From assembly GCF_001427025.1 (NCBI RefSeq), contig NZ_LMGA01000001.1, positions 2,498,722 through 2,562,721 on the forward strand: a stretch of DNA of 64,000 nt. Direction: 5' to 3'. This document shows positions 28,109 to 36,839 of the stretch, in pieces; position 1 is the stretch's first letter; each line of letters opens with the position of its first letter. The stretch comes from Mesorhizobium sp. Root554 (GTDB lineage Bacteria > Pseudomonadota > Alphaproteobacteria > Rhizobiales > Rhizobiaceae). Both the position numbers and the translations under genes were made by a program. Under the pieces are notes generated by a model, which was not told the DNA's origin, did not search any database, and saw only the letters and a program-made list of their open reading frames with translations.

Positions 28109-28771
28109 ATGGCTGACAGGCAGAGCGCACGCCCGGTTTCCGGCGAAATCATGACGGCGTTGAAGGATCCGCCTGCGGCAGCGGCATATGTTCCACCGGC
28201 CGCGGCAGGGGACGTCGTCGATGCGGACTACGAAGTGCTGCCGCGCTTCGGCCGCCGCGATAATCCGCGAAACGGACCCGATGGCCTTTCCGCGTCCGCT
28301 GACAATATTGCCGCCGCGCAGGGAATGGACATGCTGCGCAAACCCGATGCGGCATCCGCGCCACCCACACCGGGCCGACGCGGCGGACCGATCTTCTGGA
28401 CGGCCGGCGCCTGCGCCGTCTTCGCCGCTTTCTGGATTTCCGGCGGCCATGTGCTGTTGCGCGGCGCGGCCGCCTCGCTGGCGCAGGACCCGCCAGCGGT
28501 CCTCAACCTCACCTCGATCACGTCACGGGTGGATACATCCGGCGCAAACCCCGTGCTTTTCGTCGATGGCGAGGCCGGAAACGACGGTGCGGAGGCCTCG
28601 GCCCTGCCGCCGCTCGAAATCCACGTCACCGGAAAGGACGGCACCATCACCCGTTACCGTCTGGGCACATCGGGCCGCTTGCTCGCATCGGGGGAAAGAT
28701 TCGCCTTTTCCAGCCGGCTGGAGGTGCCTAAGAATGGAGTAAAGAACGTCTCCGTGGCGTTCGCACGATAA
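28109..28771 (+). CDS. Single-pass membrane protein of unknown function
   Basis: A 220-residue protein starting MADRQSARPVSGE. The first 90 residues are rich in Pro, Ala and Asp and look disordered; a hydrophobic helix follows (about residues 93-113, FWTAGACAVFAAFWISGG); the C-terminal part is beta-rich (PLEIHVTGKDGTITRYRLG). Comparable proteins in other Rhizobiales near ftsEX carry an N-terminal zinc ribbon, as I recall; no Cys pairs are present here. Its divergence from ftsEX with shared CtrA-type boxes suggests a cell-cycle or envelope role, but I recognise no domain. hpt follows 20 bases downstream. Confidence 0.72.
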   Translation: MADRQSARPVSGEIMTALKDPPAAAAYVPPAAAGDVVDADYEVLPRFGRRDNPRNGPDGLSASADNIAAAQGMDMLRKPDAASAPPTPGRRGGPIFWTAGACAVFAAFWISGGHVLLRGAAASLAQDPPAVLNLTSITSRVDTSGANPVLFVDGEAGNDGAEASALPPLEIHVTGKDGTITRYRLGTSGRLLASGERFAFSSRLEVPKNGVKNVSVAFAR

Positions 28772-28791
28772 ACGGATTGTCGGGAGCCCGA

Positions 28792-29340
28792 ATGCCAGTC
28801 GTCCGCGACAAGGATATCGAAGTGCTTTTTTCGGCGTCGGCGATAGCCCGGCGCAATCTGGAACTGGCCAAGGACATCGCCGGCCACGATTATCACGACC
28901 TGCTCGTCATCTCTGTGCTGAAGGGTTCGTTCGTCTTCGCAGCCGATCTCATCCGCGCCATGCACGATGTCGGCCTGTCGCCGGAGGTCGAGTTCATCTT
29001 CATTTCAAGCTATGGCGCCGGCACCACGTCAGGTGAGGTGAAGGTCCTGCGCGACATCGACAATGATGTCGCCGGACGCGACGTGCTTTTGATCGACGAC
29101 ATTCTGGAATCGGGCAAGACGCTGACCTTCGCGCAGGACCTGATGCTTTCACGCGGCGCAAAAAGTTGCTCCATCGCCGTGCTGCTGGACAAGCGCATGC
29201 GCCGTCAGACAGCGCTCAACGCCGATTATGTCGGCTTCGACTGCCCCGATTATTTCGTCGTTGGCTACGGCATGGACGTCGCGCACGCCTTTCGCGAGCT
29301 TCCGTTTGTCGGGGTTGTGCGGGGCGATGCCCAACCCTGA
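28792..29340 (+). CDS. hpt: Hypoxanthine phosphoribosyltransferase
   Basis: A 182-residue PRTase that makes IMP (and GMP) from hypoxanthine (and guanine) and PRPP. The signature VLLIDDILESGKTLTFA holds the PRPP-binding acidic pair; LVISVLKGSFVFAADLI and YGMD-containing VGYGMDVAHAFRELP complete the active site. A TTG five codons upstream extends the frame, but the ATG at 28792, preceded by CGGGAG, gives the normal length. It follows the membrane protein gene closely and precedes the response regulator by 59 bases. Confidence 0.94.
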   Translation: MPVVRDKDIEVLFSASAIARRNLELAKDIAGHDYHDLLVISVLKGSFVFAADLIRAMHDVGLSPEVEFIFISSYGAGTTSGEVKVLRDIDNDVAGRDVLLIDDILESGKTLTFAQDLMLSRGAKSCSIAVLLDKRMRRQTALNADYVGFDCPDYFVVGYGMDVAHAFRELPFVGVVRGDAQP

Positions 29341-29399
29341 ACCGCTTTCATTGCCGCCTCTCAGTAAAAGTTTAACGACTCGCCGCGAATATCCGCGCC

Positions 29400-29762
29400 A
29401 TGGCAAAATTGTTGATCGTCGAGGACGATGAATCCGTCCGTATTCTCGCAGCCCGCGCGCTCGAACGCGCCGGGCACTCCATCGATGTGGCCGCAGACGG
29501 CGCGCAAGGACTGGCTTCTATCCGCGCCGCCAATGGCGGATACGATCTCGTCGTCTCGGATATCCGTATGCCGGAAATGGACGGCATCGAGATGGCGATG
29601 ACAGCCGCGCAGGCTTTCCCCGCGATGAAGATGATGCTGATGACCGGCTATGCCGACCAGCGCGAGCGCGCCGAGGAGCTGAACGGCATCATTCTCGACG
29701 TCGTGCAGAAGCCCTTCACCCTCGCCGAAATCCGCGACCGGGTCAGCCGCGTTCTGAGCTGA
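29400..29762 (+). CDS. cpdR: Stand-alone response regulator, CpdR-like
   Basis: A 120-residue single receiver domain with no output domain. The acidic pocket (Asp9, Asp10), phospho-acceptor Asp54 in VVSDIRMPEMDG, the MTGYAD segment and the VVQKPF lysine are present. CpdR proteins, when unphosphorylated, direct ClpXP to degrade CtrA at the cell pole. The DQRERAEELNG region resembles the second CpdR type of rhizobia, so the assignment to CpdR is reasonable but made without a search. It may be read through from the hpt unit, whose promoter carries CtrA-type boxes. Confidence 0.75.
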   Translation: MAKLLIVEDDESVRILAARALERAGHSIDVAADGAQGLASIRAANGGYDLVVSDIRMPEMDGIEMAMTAAQAFPAMKMMLMTGYADQRERAEELNGIILDVVQKPFTLAEIRDRVSRVLS

Positions 29763-29776
29763 CAAGCAGCCTGCGG

Positions 29777-30160
29777 TCACGCCTCGGGCGGACTGCCGGC
29801 TTCCTCGTAGAAATGCAGGCGGTTGCCGAAGGGGTCACCCACGGAAACCTCCTTCGTCCCCCAGGGCGGGCTTTCGAGGCCGGGGCGGGCGAAGCGGTAT
29901 TTCTTGTCGGTCAGTTCACGATGAAACGCGGCGATGTTTTCCACCCGGATGCGCACGGCCGATCCGGGCGATGCGTCGCCGTGATGCTCGCTCAGATGCA
30001 GAACGCAATCGTCGCGGGAAACCGCCATGTAGAGCGGCGCGTTGTCGTCGAAGCGATGCTCCCACTGCACCTCGAAGCCAAGAAAATCGAGATAGAACTC
30101 GCGCGCCTTCGCGATGTCGAACATGCGCAGGATAGGGGTGACGGCTCCTAATTTCGGCAT
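29777..30160 (-). CDS. Glyoxalase/bleomycin-resistance-like (VOC) protein
   Basis: A 127-residue VOC-superfamily protein, from the ATG at 30160 (MPKLGAVTPILRMFDIAKAREFYLDFLGF). It contains CVLHLSEHHGDASPGSAVRI and ends KEVSVGDPFGNRLHFYEE, the usual Bleo_resist/glyoxalase ending with a metal-type Glu. The frame is open upstream to 30319, but the ATG chosen begins the domain. It converges on the CpdR-like gene with a 14-base gap. Glyoxalase-superfamily proteins of this length bind or inactivate bleomycin-type antibiotics in some cases; no specific activity is shown. Confidence 0.83.
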   Translation of the reverse strand: MPKLGAVTPILRMFDIAKAREFYLDFLGFEVQWEHRFDDNAPLYMAVSRDDCVLHLSEHHGDASPGSAVRIRVENIAAFHRELTDKKYRFARPGLESPPWGTKEVSVGDPFGNRLHFYEEAGSPPEA

Positions 30161-30200
30161 CGTGTCCGTGCTCAGAATTTTCGTGCGCGTTTGGCGCCGG

Positions 30201-32774
30201 TTATTTGAGTTCCAGCAGGCGCTCGAGATAGCTGCGCTCGACATCGGGGCTGAGCGCATTGCCGAGCCGCTTGCGGATGGCTTCCAGAATCTGGCGCGCC
30301 CGCTGCGCGTCGATTTCATCCGGCACCTTCACCGAATCGCCACGGTCCGGACCGTCTGTGGTGCGCGGCCGGCCAAGCGGATCGCGGTCGGCGTTCTGCT
30401 GACGCCCGCCCTGCTCGCTGCCGCCTTCGTCGCCCTGCATGGCCTGAAGCTGCTGCATCATGTCCTTGGCGCCCTGGCGCAGCGCTTCCAGCGCCCGGCC
30501 CTGATGGCCGACGGCGCCCTCGCCTTCGCCCTGGCCGAGCGACTGCTCTGCCTCGCCCATGGACCGGCCCGCCTGGCCAAACCCTTCATTCGGCTCGATG
30601 CCCAGCCCCTGAAGGCCTTTCTTGAGCTGCTCCAGCTCGCTCTGCAGTTGCCCTTGGCCCTGCTGCAGCTGCTTCAAGGCCTCGGCGAATTCCTCCGGCG
30701 TCATTGGTTGGCCATTTTGGGGCTTGCCGTTCTGCCCCTGCTGGCCTTGGCCCTGCTGCTGCTCGCCGTCGCCGTCCATCTGCTGCTCGCCGTTCTGGCC
30801 GCGCTGCATCTGGTCCATGCGAAACGTCTCGTTCATCATCTCCTGCTGGCGCCGCATGATCTCGCCCAGCTTGTCCATCTGCTGGCGCATCTCGCTGTTC
30901 TGCTGGCCCTGCTGTTGCTGACGGCCGGCCTGCAGATTGTTCATCATGTTCTCGAGCTGCGAGAGCAGCTCCTGCGCTTGGTCGCGATCGCCGGATTTGG
31001 CCAGGTTCTCGATCTGGTCCATCATCCGTTCGAGATCGTTCTGGGTAAGCTCCTGCGCATCCTGCGGCGGCTGGGCCGCGTTCTTGTTGTTGCGGTTCTT
31101 CTCCGCGAACTCACGCAGGAAATCGTTCATCGCCTGACGCAGTTCCTGCATCAGTTTGCTGATTTCCTCTTCGCTGGCGCCGTTCTTCAACGCATCTTTC
31201 AACGCCTGCTGCGCCTGCCGGAGCTTCTTTTCCGCTGCCGAGAAATCGCCTTCCTCGATACCCAGCGCTACTTCCCAAAGATAGGAGACGACATCGCGGA
31301 GCTGGTCGTCGCTCTCGGCCTGCTTGAGGCGGCTGCGCGCGCTCATGATGGCAAGATAGTGCGCCAGGTTGCTGAACGTGTCTTCCGGCCGCAGCGTGAT
31401 CGCGTCCATCAGGTCGATCACGCGCGGCTTGGCGTTGGCGTCAAGCGCCAGCAGCCGGCGATCCTCGATCACGGCGCGAGCCAGCGGATTGGTGAACGGC
31501 CGTTCCGGCATCACCAGCGTCTTGGTTTCGCTGCGGGCCACCTGGCCGGCGGCATCGACCGCTTGCAGCGTTATCTTGACCGGCGCGCCGGCCCAGACAT
31601 GCTCCATCATGTCCTTGGTGGTCTTGGCGGCGTTGTTCTTGGCGTTGCGGCGCGGCAGCGACAGCGGCATTTCCGGCGGGCCGTAGAGCGGGCGCGCATT
31701 CGGCGCCTGCGGCTCGGCCAGCGCGAAATCCGTCTTGGCCGACGCCGCGCCGTAATCGTCCTCGATCTGGTAATTGAGTTCCAGCGAGCCGTTGACGGCG
31801 CGTTTCGGCTCGCCGACGAAGCGGATTGTCGGCCCGGTGTCCGCCTGCACGGCGAAGCTCCAGCGCTTCAGCTCATCCTCGCCGGATTTCAGAACCAGCA
31901 TGCCGTCCTTCGACAGCTTGCCGGAGAACAGCAGCGGAGCAGCCATTGGCGAACCGGCGCTGTCGGTCTTCTGGTCATCCTTCGGCGCTTCGGCGGCGAT
32001 GGCCCGGACATTGCCGTCGGCTTCCGTATAGCTCAGCCCCTCGTCACCATTGCCGCCAGTCACGCGCAGCGAGACGTCGCTGCCCTGCGGCACCGTGAAA
32101 GCCTGAGCAGCCTGGTTGGCTTCGGCGGTCAGGAAGATCGGGGCCTTGCCGGTGTAGGGCGGCGGCGTAACCCAGGCGTCGATCCGCGCCGGCACGGCAT
32201 CCACGGAGGCGCGTTGCACGAAGGGATCGCTAATGCTGCCGCCGAGCGGGCCAAACGAAAAGGCGAAGGCGGCGACCAGCACCAGCGCGACGAGCGCGCG
32301 CAGCCCCCAAGGGTCGCGCTCCGGTATGCTGGTGCGTGGCAGATCCGCTCCGACCGACCCTAGGCGGGCGGCCATGCGTTTCTGGTGTTCGCGCCAAAGG
32401 GCTTGTGAGAAACCGGTATCGCGGCCGCTCGGACGGTCGCTCTGCACCAGCACCGGGCTGTGCAGCAGCGCGTTCGCGGCCTCGATGCGGCGGTCTACTT
32501 CGACCGCCAACGGCCAGCGGAAGAACCGCAAGGGATAAAGCGCGGTCAGCGCGGCCAGCACGAAAATCCCGGCAAGCGCGAGGCGCGCCAGGTCCGGCAG
32601 CAGTGCGAACAGCCCCAGCCATGCAGCGCTCAGGAACAATGCCACGACGAGCAGCAGCGGCAGGACGAGCGGCCAGACGCGTTCGACCACCATGGCGGCG
32701 CGCGTGAACAACCGGCTGGCGGCCAGCCGTGCCGAAAGGCTTCCGTCGGGATTTGTCGCGGGTCGCTCTGTCAT
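30201..32774 (-). CDS. TIGR02302 / DUF4175 family large membrane protein
   Basis: An 857-residue protein typical of Rhizobiales. Membrane helices lie near residues 30-80 and 160-180, then a long outside region. Residues about 480-720 form a Gln/Asn/Met/Gly-rich low-complexity and coiled-coil segment (clusters of QQQGQ, QNGKPQNGQ), ending in a conserved C-terminal helix (DPLGRPRTTDGPDRGDSVKVPDEIDAQRARQILEAIRKRLG, shown here in part by its first motif only in this class). Function unknown; it is the last gene of the argH-lptM-lysA group, 134 bases after lysA, which suggests an envelope role. Confidence 0.82.
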   Translation of the reverse strand: MTERPATNPDGSLSARLAASRLFTRAAMVVERVWPLVLPLLLVVALFLSAAWLGLFALLPDLARLALAGIFVLAALTALYPLRFFRWPLAVEVDRRIEAANALLHSPVLVQSDRPSGRDTGFSQALWREHQKRMAARLGSVGADLPRTSIPERDPWGLRALVALVLVAAFAFSFGPLGGSISDPFVQRASVDAVPARIDAWVTPPPYTGKAPIFLTAEANQAAQAFTVPQGSDVSLRVTGGNGDEGLSYTEADGNVRAIAAEAPKDDQKTDSAGSPMAAPLLFSGKLSKDGMLVLKSGEDELKRWSFAVQADTGPTIRFVGEPKRAVNGSLELNYQIEDDYGAASAKTDFALAEPQAPNARPLYGPPEMPLSLPRRNAKNNAAKTTKDMMEHVWAGAPVKITLQAVDAAGQVARSETKTLVMPERPFTNPLARAVIEDRRLLALDANAKPRVIDLMDAITLRPEDTFSNLAHYLAIMSARSRLKQAESDDQLRDVVSYLWEVALGIEEGDFSAAEKKLRQAQQALKDALKNGASEEEISKLMQELRQAMNDFLREFAEKNRNNKNAAQPPQDAQELTQNDLERMMDQIENLAKSGDRDQAQELLSQLENMMNNLQAGRQQQQGQQNSEMRQQMDKLGEIMRRQQEMMNETFRMDQMQRGQNGEQQMDGDGEQQQGQGQQGQNGKPQNGQPMTPEEFAEALKQLQQGQGQLQSELEQLKKGLQGLGIEPNEGFGQAGRSMGEAEQSLGQGEGEGAVGHQGRALEALRQGAKDMMQQLQAMQGDEGGSEQGGRQQNADRDPLGRPRTTDGPDRGDSVKVPDEIDAQRARQILEAIRKRLGNALSPDVERSYLERLLELK

Positions 32775-32908
32775 CGGCCCTTCCGGGGCCGGCCGGAATG
32801 GCGCGGCCTCACAGTCCCAAGAATAGCAGCAAACACGGCAAAGGCGAGGCAGGCTCCCGAAAACGTGAACTTGCTGCTCGGAGATCGTTTGGAAAAGCGT
32901 CGGAGCGC

Positions 32909-34174
32909 TCAGAGCCAGTCGGGAATGATGTCCAGCCCGATCAGTTCGTCATAGGTCGGACGCGCCCGCACCACGGCGAAGCGGTCGCCGTCGACCAGCA
33001 CTTCCGGCACGATCTGCCGGGAATTGTAGGCGCTGGACTGCACCGCGCCATAGGCGCCTGCGGTGCCGACCGCGATAAGGTCGCCGGCCTTCATCCGCGG
33101 CAGGTCACGGTCATGGCCGAGGAAATCGCCCGTCTCGCAAACCTGGCCGACCACGTCGACGCGCAGGCGCGGCGAAGTATCCGCAGCCTGGACCACCGGG
33201 AAGATGTCGTGGAACGCGTCGTAAAGCGTCGGCCGGATGAGGTCGTTCATCGCCGCGTCGACGATCAGGAAGTTTTTTGCCTCGCCTTCCTTCACATAGA
33301 TGACTTCGGAAACCAGAATGCCGGCATTGCCGACGATCAGTCGGCCCGGTTCGAACAGCACCTTCACGCCCAGCCTGGCGAAGTGCTTGTGCACGATGGC
33401 TGCATAGGCGTCCGGCAGCGGCGGCGGATTGTTGTCGCTTCTGTAGGGAATGCCGAGACCGCCGCCCAGATCGACATGCTCGACCGTATGGCCGTCGGCC
33501 CGCAGCGAGCCGACCAACTCCGCCATCAGCGCGAAGGCGTCGTCGAATGGCTGCAGATCGACGATCTGGCTGCCGATATGGGTATCGATGCCGACCGGCC
33601 GCACGCCCGGCAGTTCGGCGGCGCGGGCAAAGACGTGGCGCGCTCGCTGCCACGGAATACCGAACTTGTTCTCGGCCTTGCCGGTGGAAATCTTCTTGTG
33701 CGTCTTGGCGTCGACGTCGGGGTTGATGCGGATCGACACCCGGGCGAGCTTGCCCGCCGCCGTCGCGCGCGCCGAAAGCAGATCAAGCTCCGGTTCGGAT
33801 TCGACGTTGAAGCACAATATGCCGGCGGCCAGCGCGAAATCCATCTCGCCGGCAGTCTTGCCGACGCCGGAAAAGACGATCCTGTCAGCCGGAATTCCGG
33901 CGGCCAGCGCGCGCCGCAACTCGCCTTCGGAAACCACGTCGGCGCCGGCGCCGAGCTTCGCCAGCGTCTTCAGCACCGCCTGGTTCGAATTGGCCTTCAG
34001 CGCGTAGCAAACCAGTGAATCGAGCCCGGCTAACGCTTCAGAAAACACGCGGAAATGCCGGGTCAGCGTCGCCGTCGAATAGCAGTAGAACGGCGTACCG
34101 ACCTGCGCGGCGATGGCCGGTATGGCGACATCTTCGGCGTGCAGGACGCCGTCGCGGTACTCGAAATGGTTCAC
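32909..34174 (-). CDS. lysA: Diaminopimelate decarboxylase
   Basis: Makes L-lysine from meso-diaminopimelate, the last lysine step; its substrate also feeds peptidoglycan. The 421-residue protein has the PLP lysine at residue 60 (CYALKANSN), the glycine-rich [13 protein letters not shown] phosphate loop, [11 protein letters not shown], and the active-site CETGDFLG with the cross-subunit Cys. Length is normal. It lies 18 bases after the lptM-like gene on the same strand. Confidence 0.97.
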   Translation of the reverse strand: MNHFEYRDGVLHAEDVAIPAIAAQVGTPFYCYSTATLTRHFRVFSEALAGLDSLVCYALKANSNQAVLKTLAKLGAGADVVSEGELRRALAAGIPADRIVFSGVGKTAGEMDFALAAGILCFNVESEPELDLLSARATAAGKLARVSIRINPDVDAKTHKKISTGKAENKFGIPWQRARHVFARAAELPGVRPVGIDTHIGSQIVDLQPFDDAFALMAELVGSLRADGHTVEHVDLGGGLGIPYRSDNNPPPLPDAYAAIVHKHFARLGVKVLFEPGRLIVGNAGILVSEVIYVKEGEAKNFLIVDAAMNDLIRPTLYDAFHDIFPVVQAADTSPRLRVDVVGQVCETGDFLGHDRDLPRMKAGDLIAVGTAGAYGAVQSSAYNSRQIVPEVLVDGDRFAVVRARPTYDELIGLDIIPDWL

Positions 34175-34192
34175 TGTAGGGCGGTCCGGAGC

Positions 34193-34402
34193 TTACTGGA
34201 TGAGCTTGTCGAGGAAGAACGGCTTGTTGGTGTCCGGTTTTTCTGGCTCCGGCGGCAGCGGTTGCTTGGCCTTCTCCGCTGCCTTGCGCGCATCGACCGC
34301 CGCCTCGTAGGGCGTGTCGAGCCCCGCCTTGCGGCCGCAGGCGGCCACGGTGGCCATCACGGCGACAAGCGCCAAGGTCGTCAACATCCTGCCTGCGGTC
34401 AT
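34193..34402 (-). CDS. lptM: Small lipoprotein, LptM (YifL)-like
   Basis: A 69-residue lipoprotein from the ATG at 34402 (MTAGRMLTTLALVAVMATVAAC). The hydrophobic leader ends in a lipobox before Cys22, followed by the family motif GRKAGLDTPYEA. LptM in Escherichia coli assists maturation of the LptD/LptE LPS translocon; the rhizobial protein is shorter on evidence and assigned by the CGRKAGL start and by location before lysA, as in other proteobacteria. An ATG five codons in is also possible. argH lies immediately upstream. Confidence 0.8.
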   Translation of the reverse strand: MTAGRMLTTLALVAVMATVAACGRKAGLDTPYEAAVDARKAAEKAKQPLPPEPEKPDTNKPFFLDKLIQ

Positions 34403-34469
34403 CTGATCATCCGTCCGAGCTGATTGCCTGCCGCTTTTAACCGAGTTTTTTCCGGTTTGCACCCCGGCA

Positions 34470-35870
34470 TCATGCCTTCGGCAAGCGCTTCTTCCAATAG
34501 CGTATCTGCCGCCTGACCTCGGCCGGCGCGGTGCCGCCGAAAGAGGTCCGGCTCTTCACCGAATTCTGTACCGAAAGCACTGTAAATACGTCATCGGTGA
34601 TGCCGTGATGGATTGAGCGCAGATCGTCCAGCGACAGCTTCTCCAGCCCGACCTTCTTCTCCTCGGCCAGCGCCACCGCCCTGCCGGTGACGTGGTGCGC
34701 CTCGCGAAACGGCATGTTCAGAGTCCGCACCAGCCAGTCGGCCAGATCGGTGGCCGTGGAATAACCGGAGCCGGCGGCCTTCTTCATCGCCGCCACATTG
34801 ACAGTAAGGTCGCCGATCATGCCCGTCATCGCCGCCAGCATCAGGTCGAGCGTCTCGGCGGCGTCGAAGACTGCTTCCTTGTCTTCCTGCATGTCCTTTG
34901 AATAGGTCAGCGGCAGCCCCTTCATCACCGTCAGCAGTCCGACCAGATGGCCGTTGACGCGACCGGTCTTGGCGCGCACCAGTTCGGCGGCGTCCGGGTT
35001 CTTCTTCTGCGGCATGATCGACGAGCCGGTCGAATAGCTATCGGACAACCTGACGAAGCCGAATTGCGGCGTCGACCAGATGACGATCTCCTCCGCAAGC
35101 CGCGAAAGATGCGTCGCGGTTATCGCCGCGACCGACAGGAATTCCAGCGCGTAGTCGCGGTCGGAAACGCTGTCGAGAGAATTGCGCGTCGGTTCGCGGA
35201 AGCCCAGCGCCTTGGCGGTCTGGTGCCGGTCAACCGGGAATCCGGTGCCGGCCAGAGCCGCCGCGCCAAGCGGGCTTTCGTCCATGCGCTCCAGCGCGTC
35301 GCGCACCCTGGAAAGGTCGCGCGCAAACATTTCGACATAGGCCATGCAGTGATGGCCGAAGGTGACCGGCTGAGCCGTCTGCAGATGGGTGAAACCCGGC
35401 ATCACGGTCGCGGCGTGCTCTTCGGCTCTGGTCAGCAGCGTCTCGATCAACCCCTTGAGGGCCACGGCCACCCGGTTGAACTCGTCCTTCACCCACAGCC
35501 GGAAATCGACCGCAACCTGATCGTTGCGCGAGCGCGCCGTGTGCAGCCGCCCCGCCGCCGGACCGATCAGCTCGGCCAGCCGCGCCTCGACATTCATGTG
35601 GATGTCTTCAAGCCGGGTCGAAAAAGCGAATTTTCCGGACTCGATCTCTGCCAAAATCGTGTTCAGCCCGTGAGCGATTTTCTGTTGATCGTCCGCCGAA
35701 ACAATGCCCGTCTGCGCCAGCATTTCGCTATGGGCGATGGAGCCGCGTATGTCCTGCGCATAGAGCTTGCGGTCGAAGCCGATTGAGGCGTTGATCGCCT
35801 CCATGATCGCGGCCGGACCCGAGGCAAAACGTCCGCCCCACATCTGGTTGCTGGCCTTCTTGTCGCTCAT
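34470..35870 (-). CDS. argH: Argininosuccinate lyase
   Basis: Cleaves argininosuccinate to arginine and fumarate, the last arginine step. The 466-residue protein has the fumarase-superfamily signature [15 protein letters not shown], the [11 protein letters not shown] and [17 protein letters not shown] blocks. The frame is open upstream to 36086, but [15 protein letters not shown] at 35870 is the family start. It is the first gene of the argH-lptM-lysA group and divergent from tlpA, with 31 bases between the two starts. Confidence 0.97.
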   Translation of the reverse strand: MSDKKASNQMWGGRFASGPAAIMEAINASIGFDRKLYAQDIRGSIAHSEMLAQTGIVSADDQQKIAHGLNTILAEIESGKFAFSTRLEDIHMNVEARLAELIGPAAGRLHTARSRNDQVAVDFRLWVKDEFNRVAVALKGLIETLLTRAEEHAATVMPGFTHLQTAQPVTFGHHCMAYVEMFARDLSRVRDALERMDESPLGAAALAGTGFPVDRHQTAKALGFREPTRNSLDSVSDRDYALEFLSVAAITATHLSRLAEEIVIWSTPQFGFVRLSDSYSTGSSIMPQKKNPDAAELVRAKTGRVNGHLVGLLTVMKGLPLTYSKDMQEDKEAVFDAAETLDLMLAAMTGMIGDLTVNVAAMKKAAGSGYSTATDLADWLVRTLNMPFREAHHVTGRAVALAEEKKVGLEKLSLDDLRSIHHGITDDVFTVLSVQNSVKSRTSFGGTAPAEVRRQIRYWKKRLPKA

Positions 35871-35901
35871 CGCTATAACCCGTTTCCCGGAGCATTCGAA
35901 A

Positions 35902-36594
35902 ATGGCAGACGGTAATCGTTTCTTCCCGGCGTCACGCCTCATCCTTGTCGCCCTGGTGGCGGGCGTACTGGCCGGTGCGGTCGCGGTATATGTCAGGGAG
36001 AGCGGCTCTGGCAACAATGCTCCTGGAAATGCAGCCACACAGGTGGCTGTCGGCGATAGCGCTGACGACAAGGTCTGTGCCGCCAAGGCCGACGAATCCA
36101 GGAAAATATCGGATGCCGCGACCGGTCACGTCGCGGCGCTTCTGCCGGCATCGCCGCAGCAATCGCTGAAAACGCTGGCTTTCAACGATCCCGACGGCAA
36201 GCCGATGAGCTTGGCCGACCGCGCCGGCAAAATACTGCTGGTCAATTTGTGGGCGACATGGTGCGCGCCCTGCCGCGCCGAGATGCCGGCGCTCGATGCC
36301 CTGCAGAAGGACAAGGGCGGTGACAGGTTCGAAGTCGTCGCAGTCAATGTCGACACCGGCGACGATGCGAAGCCGAAGAAATTCCTGTCCGACATCGCAG
36401 TATCCAACCTCGCTTTTTACCGCGACCCGACGCTGAAGCTGTTCAACGACGTCAAGACGCGAGGGCTGGCGCTGGGCTTGCCGGTCACCATGCTGGTCGA
36501 CTCCGAAGGCTGTCTGATCGCTTATATGAACGGTCCAGCGGAGTGGGCGGGACAGGATGCACGCGCGCTGGTGGATGCCGCGACCGGTCTCTGA
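35902..36594 (+). CDS. tlpA: Thiol:disulfide interchange protein TlpA
   Basis: A 230-residue membrane-anchored thioredoxin. An N-terminal helix (about residues 10-30) anchors a periplasmic thioredoxin domain with WATWCAPC (Cys121, Cys124) and the cis-proline loop GLPVTML (Pro194). Extra cysteines Cys59 and Cys204 match the second, structural disulfide known in Bradyrhizobium TlpA. TlpA reduces copper-delivery proteins and subunit II for cytochrome oxidase assembly. The start at 35902 is within 31 bases of the divergent argH start, so the two promoters overlap or lie in each other's coding region. The upstream open frame to 35767 runs into argH and is ignored. Confidence 0.9.
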   Translation: MADGNRFFPASRLILVALVAGVLAGAVAVYVRESGSGNNAPGNAATQVAVGDSADDKVCAAKADESRKISDAATGHVAALLPASPQQSLKTLAFNDPDGKPMSLADRAGKILLVNLWATWCAPCRAEMPALDALQKDKGGDRFEVVAVNVDTGDDAKPKKFLSDIAVSNLAFYRDPTLKLFNDVKTRGLALGLPVTMLVDSEGCLIAYMNGPAEWAGQDARALVDAATGL

Positions 36595-36732
36595 GAACCG
36601 TTTTCCGTCGCTCTCATCTTCATGGACAGGGTCTCATCGATAGCCAGCGAAGCAATTCGCTGTTACCGCGCATCGTTTACAACCCGAAAGATCAGGCCAT
36701 TTTTGGCAATTCAAACGAAACCGATATGAAAA

Positions 36733-36752
36733 AGGTGTGAAAATTCACACCT
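36733..36752. promoter_or_regulatory. Perfect 9-2-9 inverted repeat upstream of ugpB (operator candidate)
   Basis: AGGTGTGAA, a two-base spacer AA and TTCACACCT form a perfect inverted repeat 88 bases before the ugpB start. The core TGTGA-N4-TCACA resembles a CRP-type site but has 4 instead of 6 central bases, so it is not a standard CRP box. Its place just upstream of a possible promoter suggests an activator or repressor site for the ugp operon. The cognate protein is unknown. Confidence 0.6.
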
Positions 36753-36766
36753 GTGCAACAAAACCG

Positions 36767-36795
36767 TTGTCGGGCTGTCATATTCGACCCATACT
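36767..36795 (+). promoter_or_regulatory. Possible ugp promoter overlapping a degenerate Pho-box half
   Basis: TTGTCG (36767-36772) and CATACT (36790-36795), 17 bases apart, could be a sigma-70 promoter. A CTGTCAT (36775-36781), a perfect half of the PhoB box, lies between them, but the partner copy 11 bases on reads GACCCAT and is poor. ugp operons are commonly PhoB-controlled in other bacteria; here that remains tentative. Confidence 0.35.
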
Positions 36796-36839
36796 CCCTG
36801 CCGCGGTCCCTTTCCGCCAACGACATATGGGAGTGAAAC

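Noticed and set aside
30114-32363. A 749-codon plus-strand open frame antisense to the TIGR02302 gene
   Set aside because: Leu/Arg-rich composition without any domain, in a region where the opposite strand encodes a recognised family; it is a G+C codon-bias shadow.
36775-36792. Full PhoB box before ugpB
   Set aside because: Only one half (CTGTCAT) is good; the second half matches at 3 of 7 positions, so I list it only as a degenerate half within the promoter feature.
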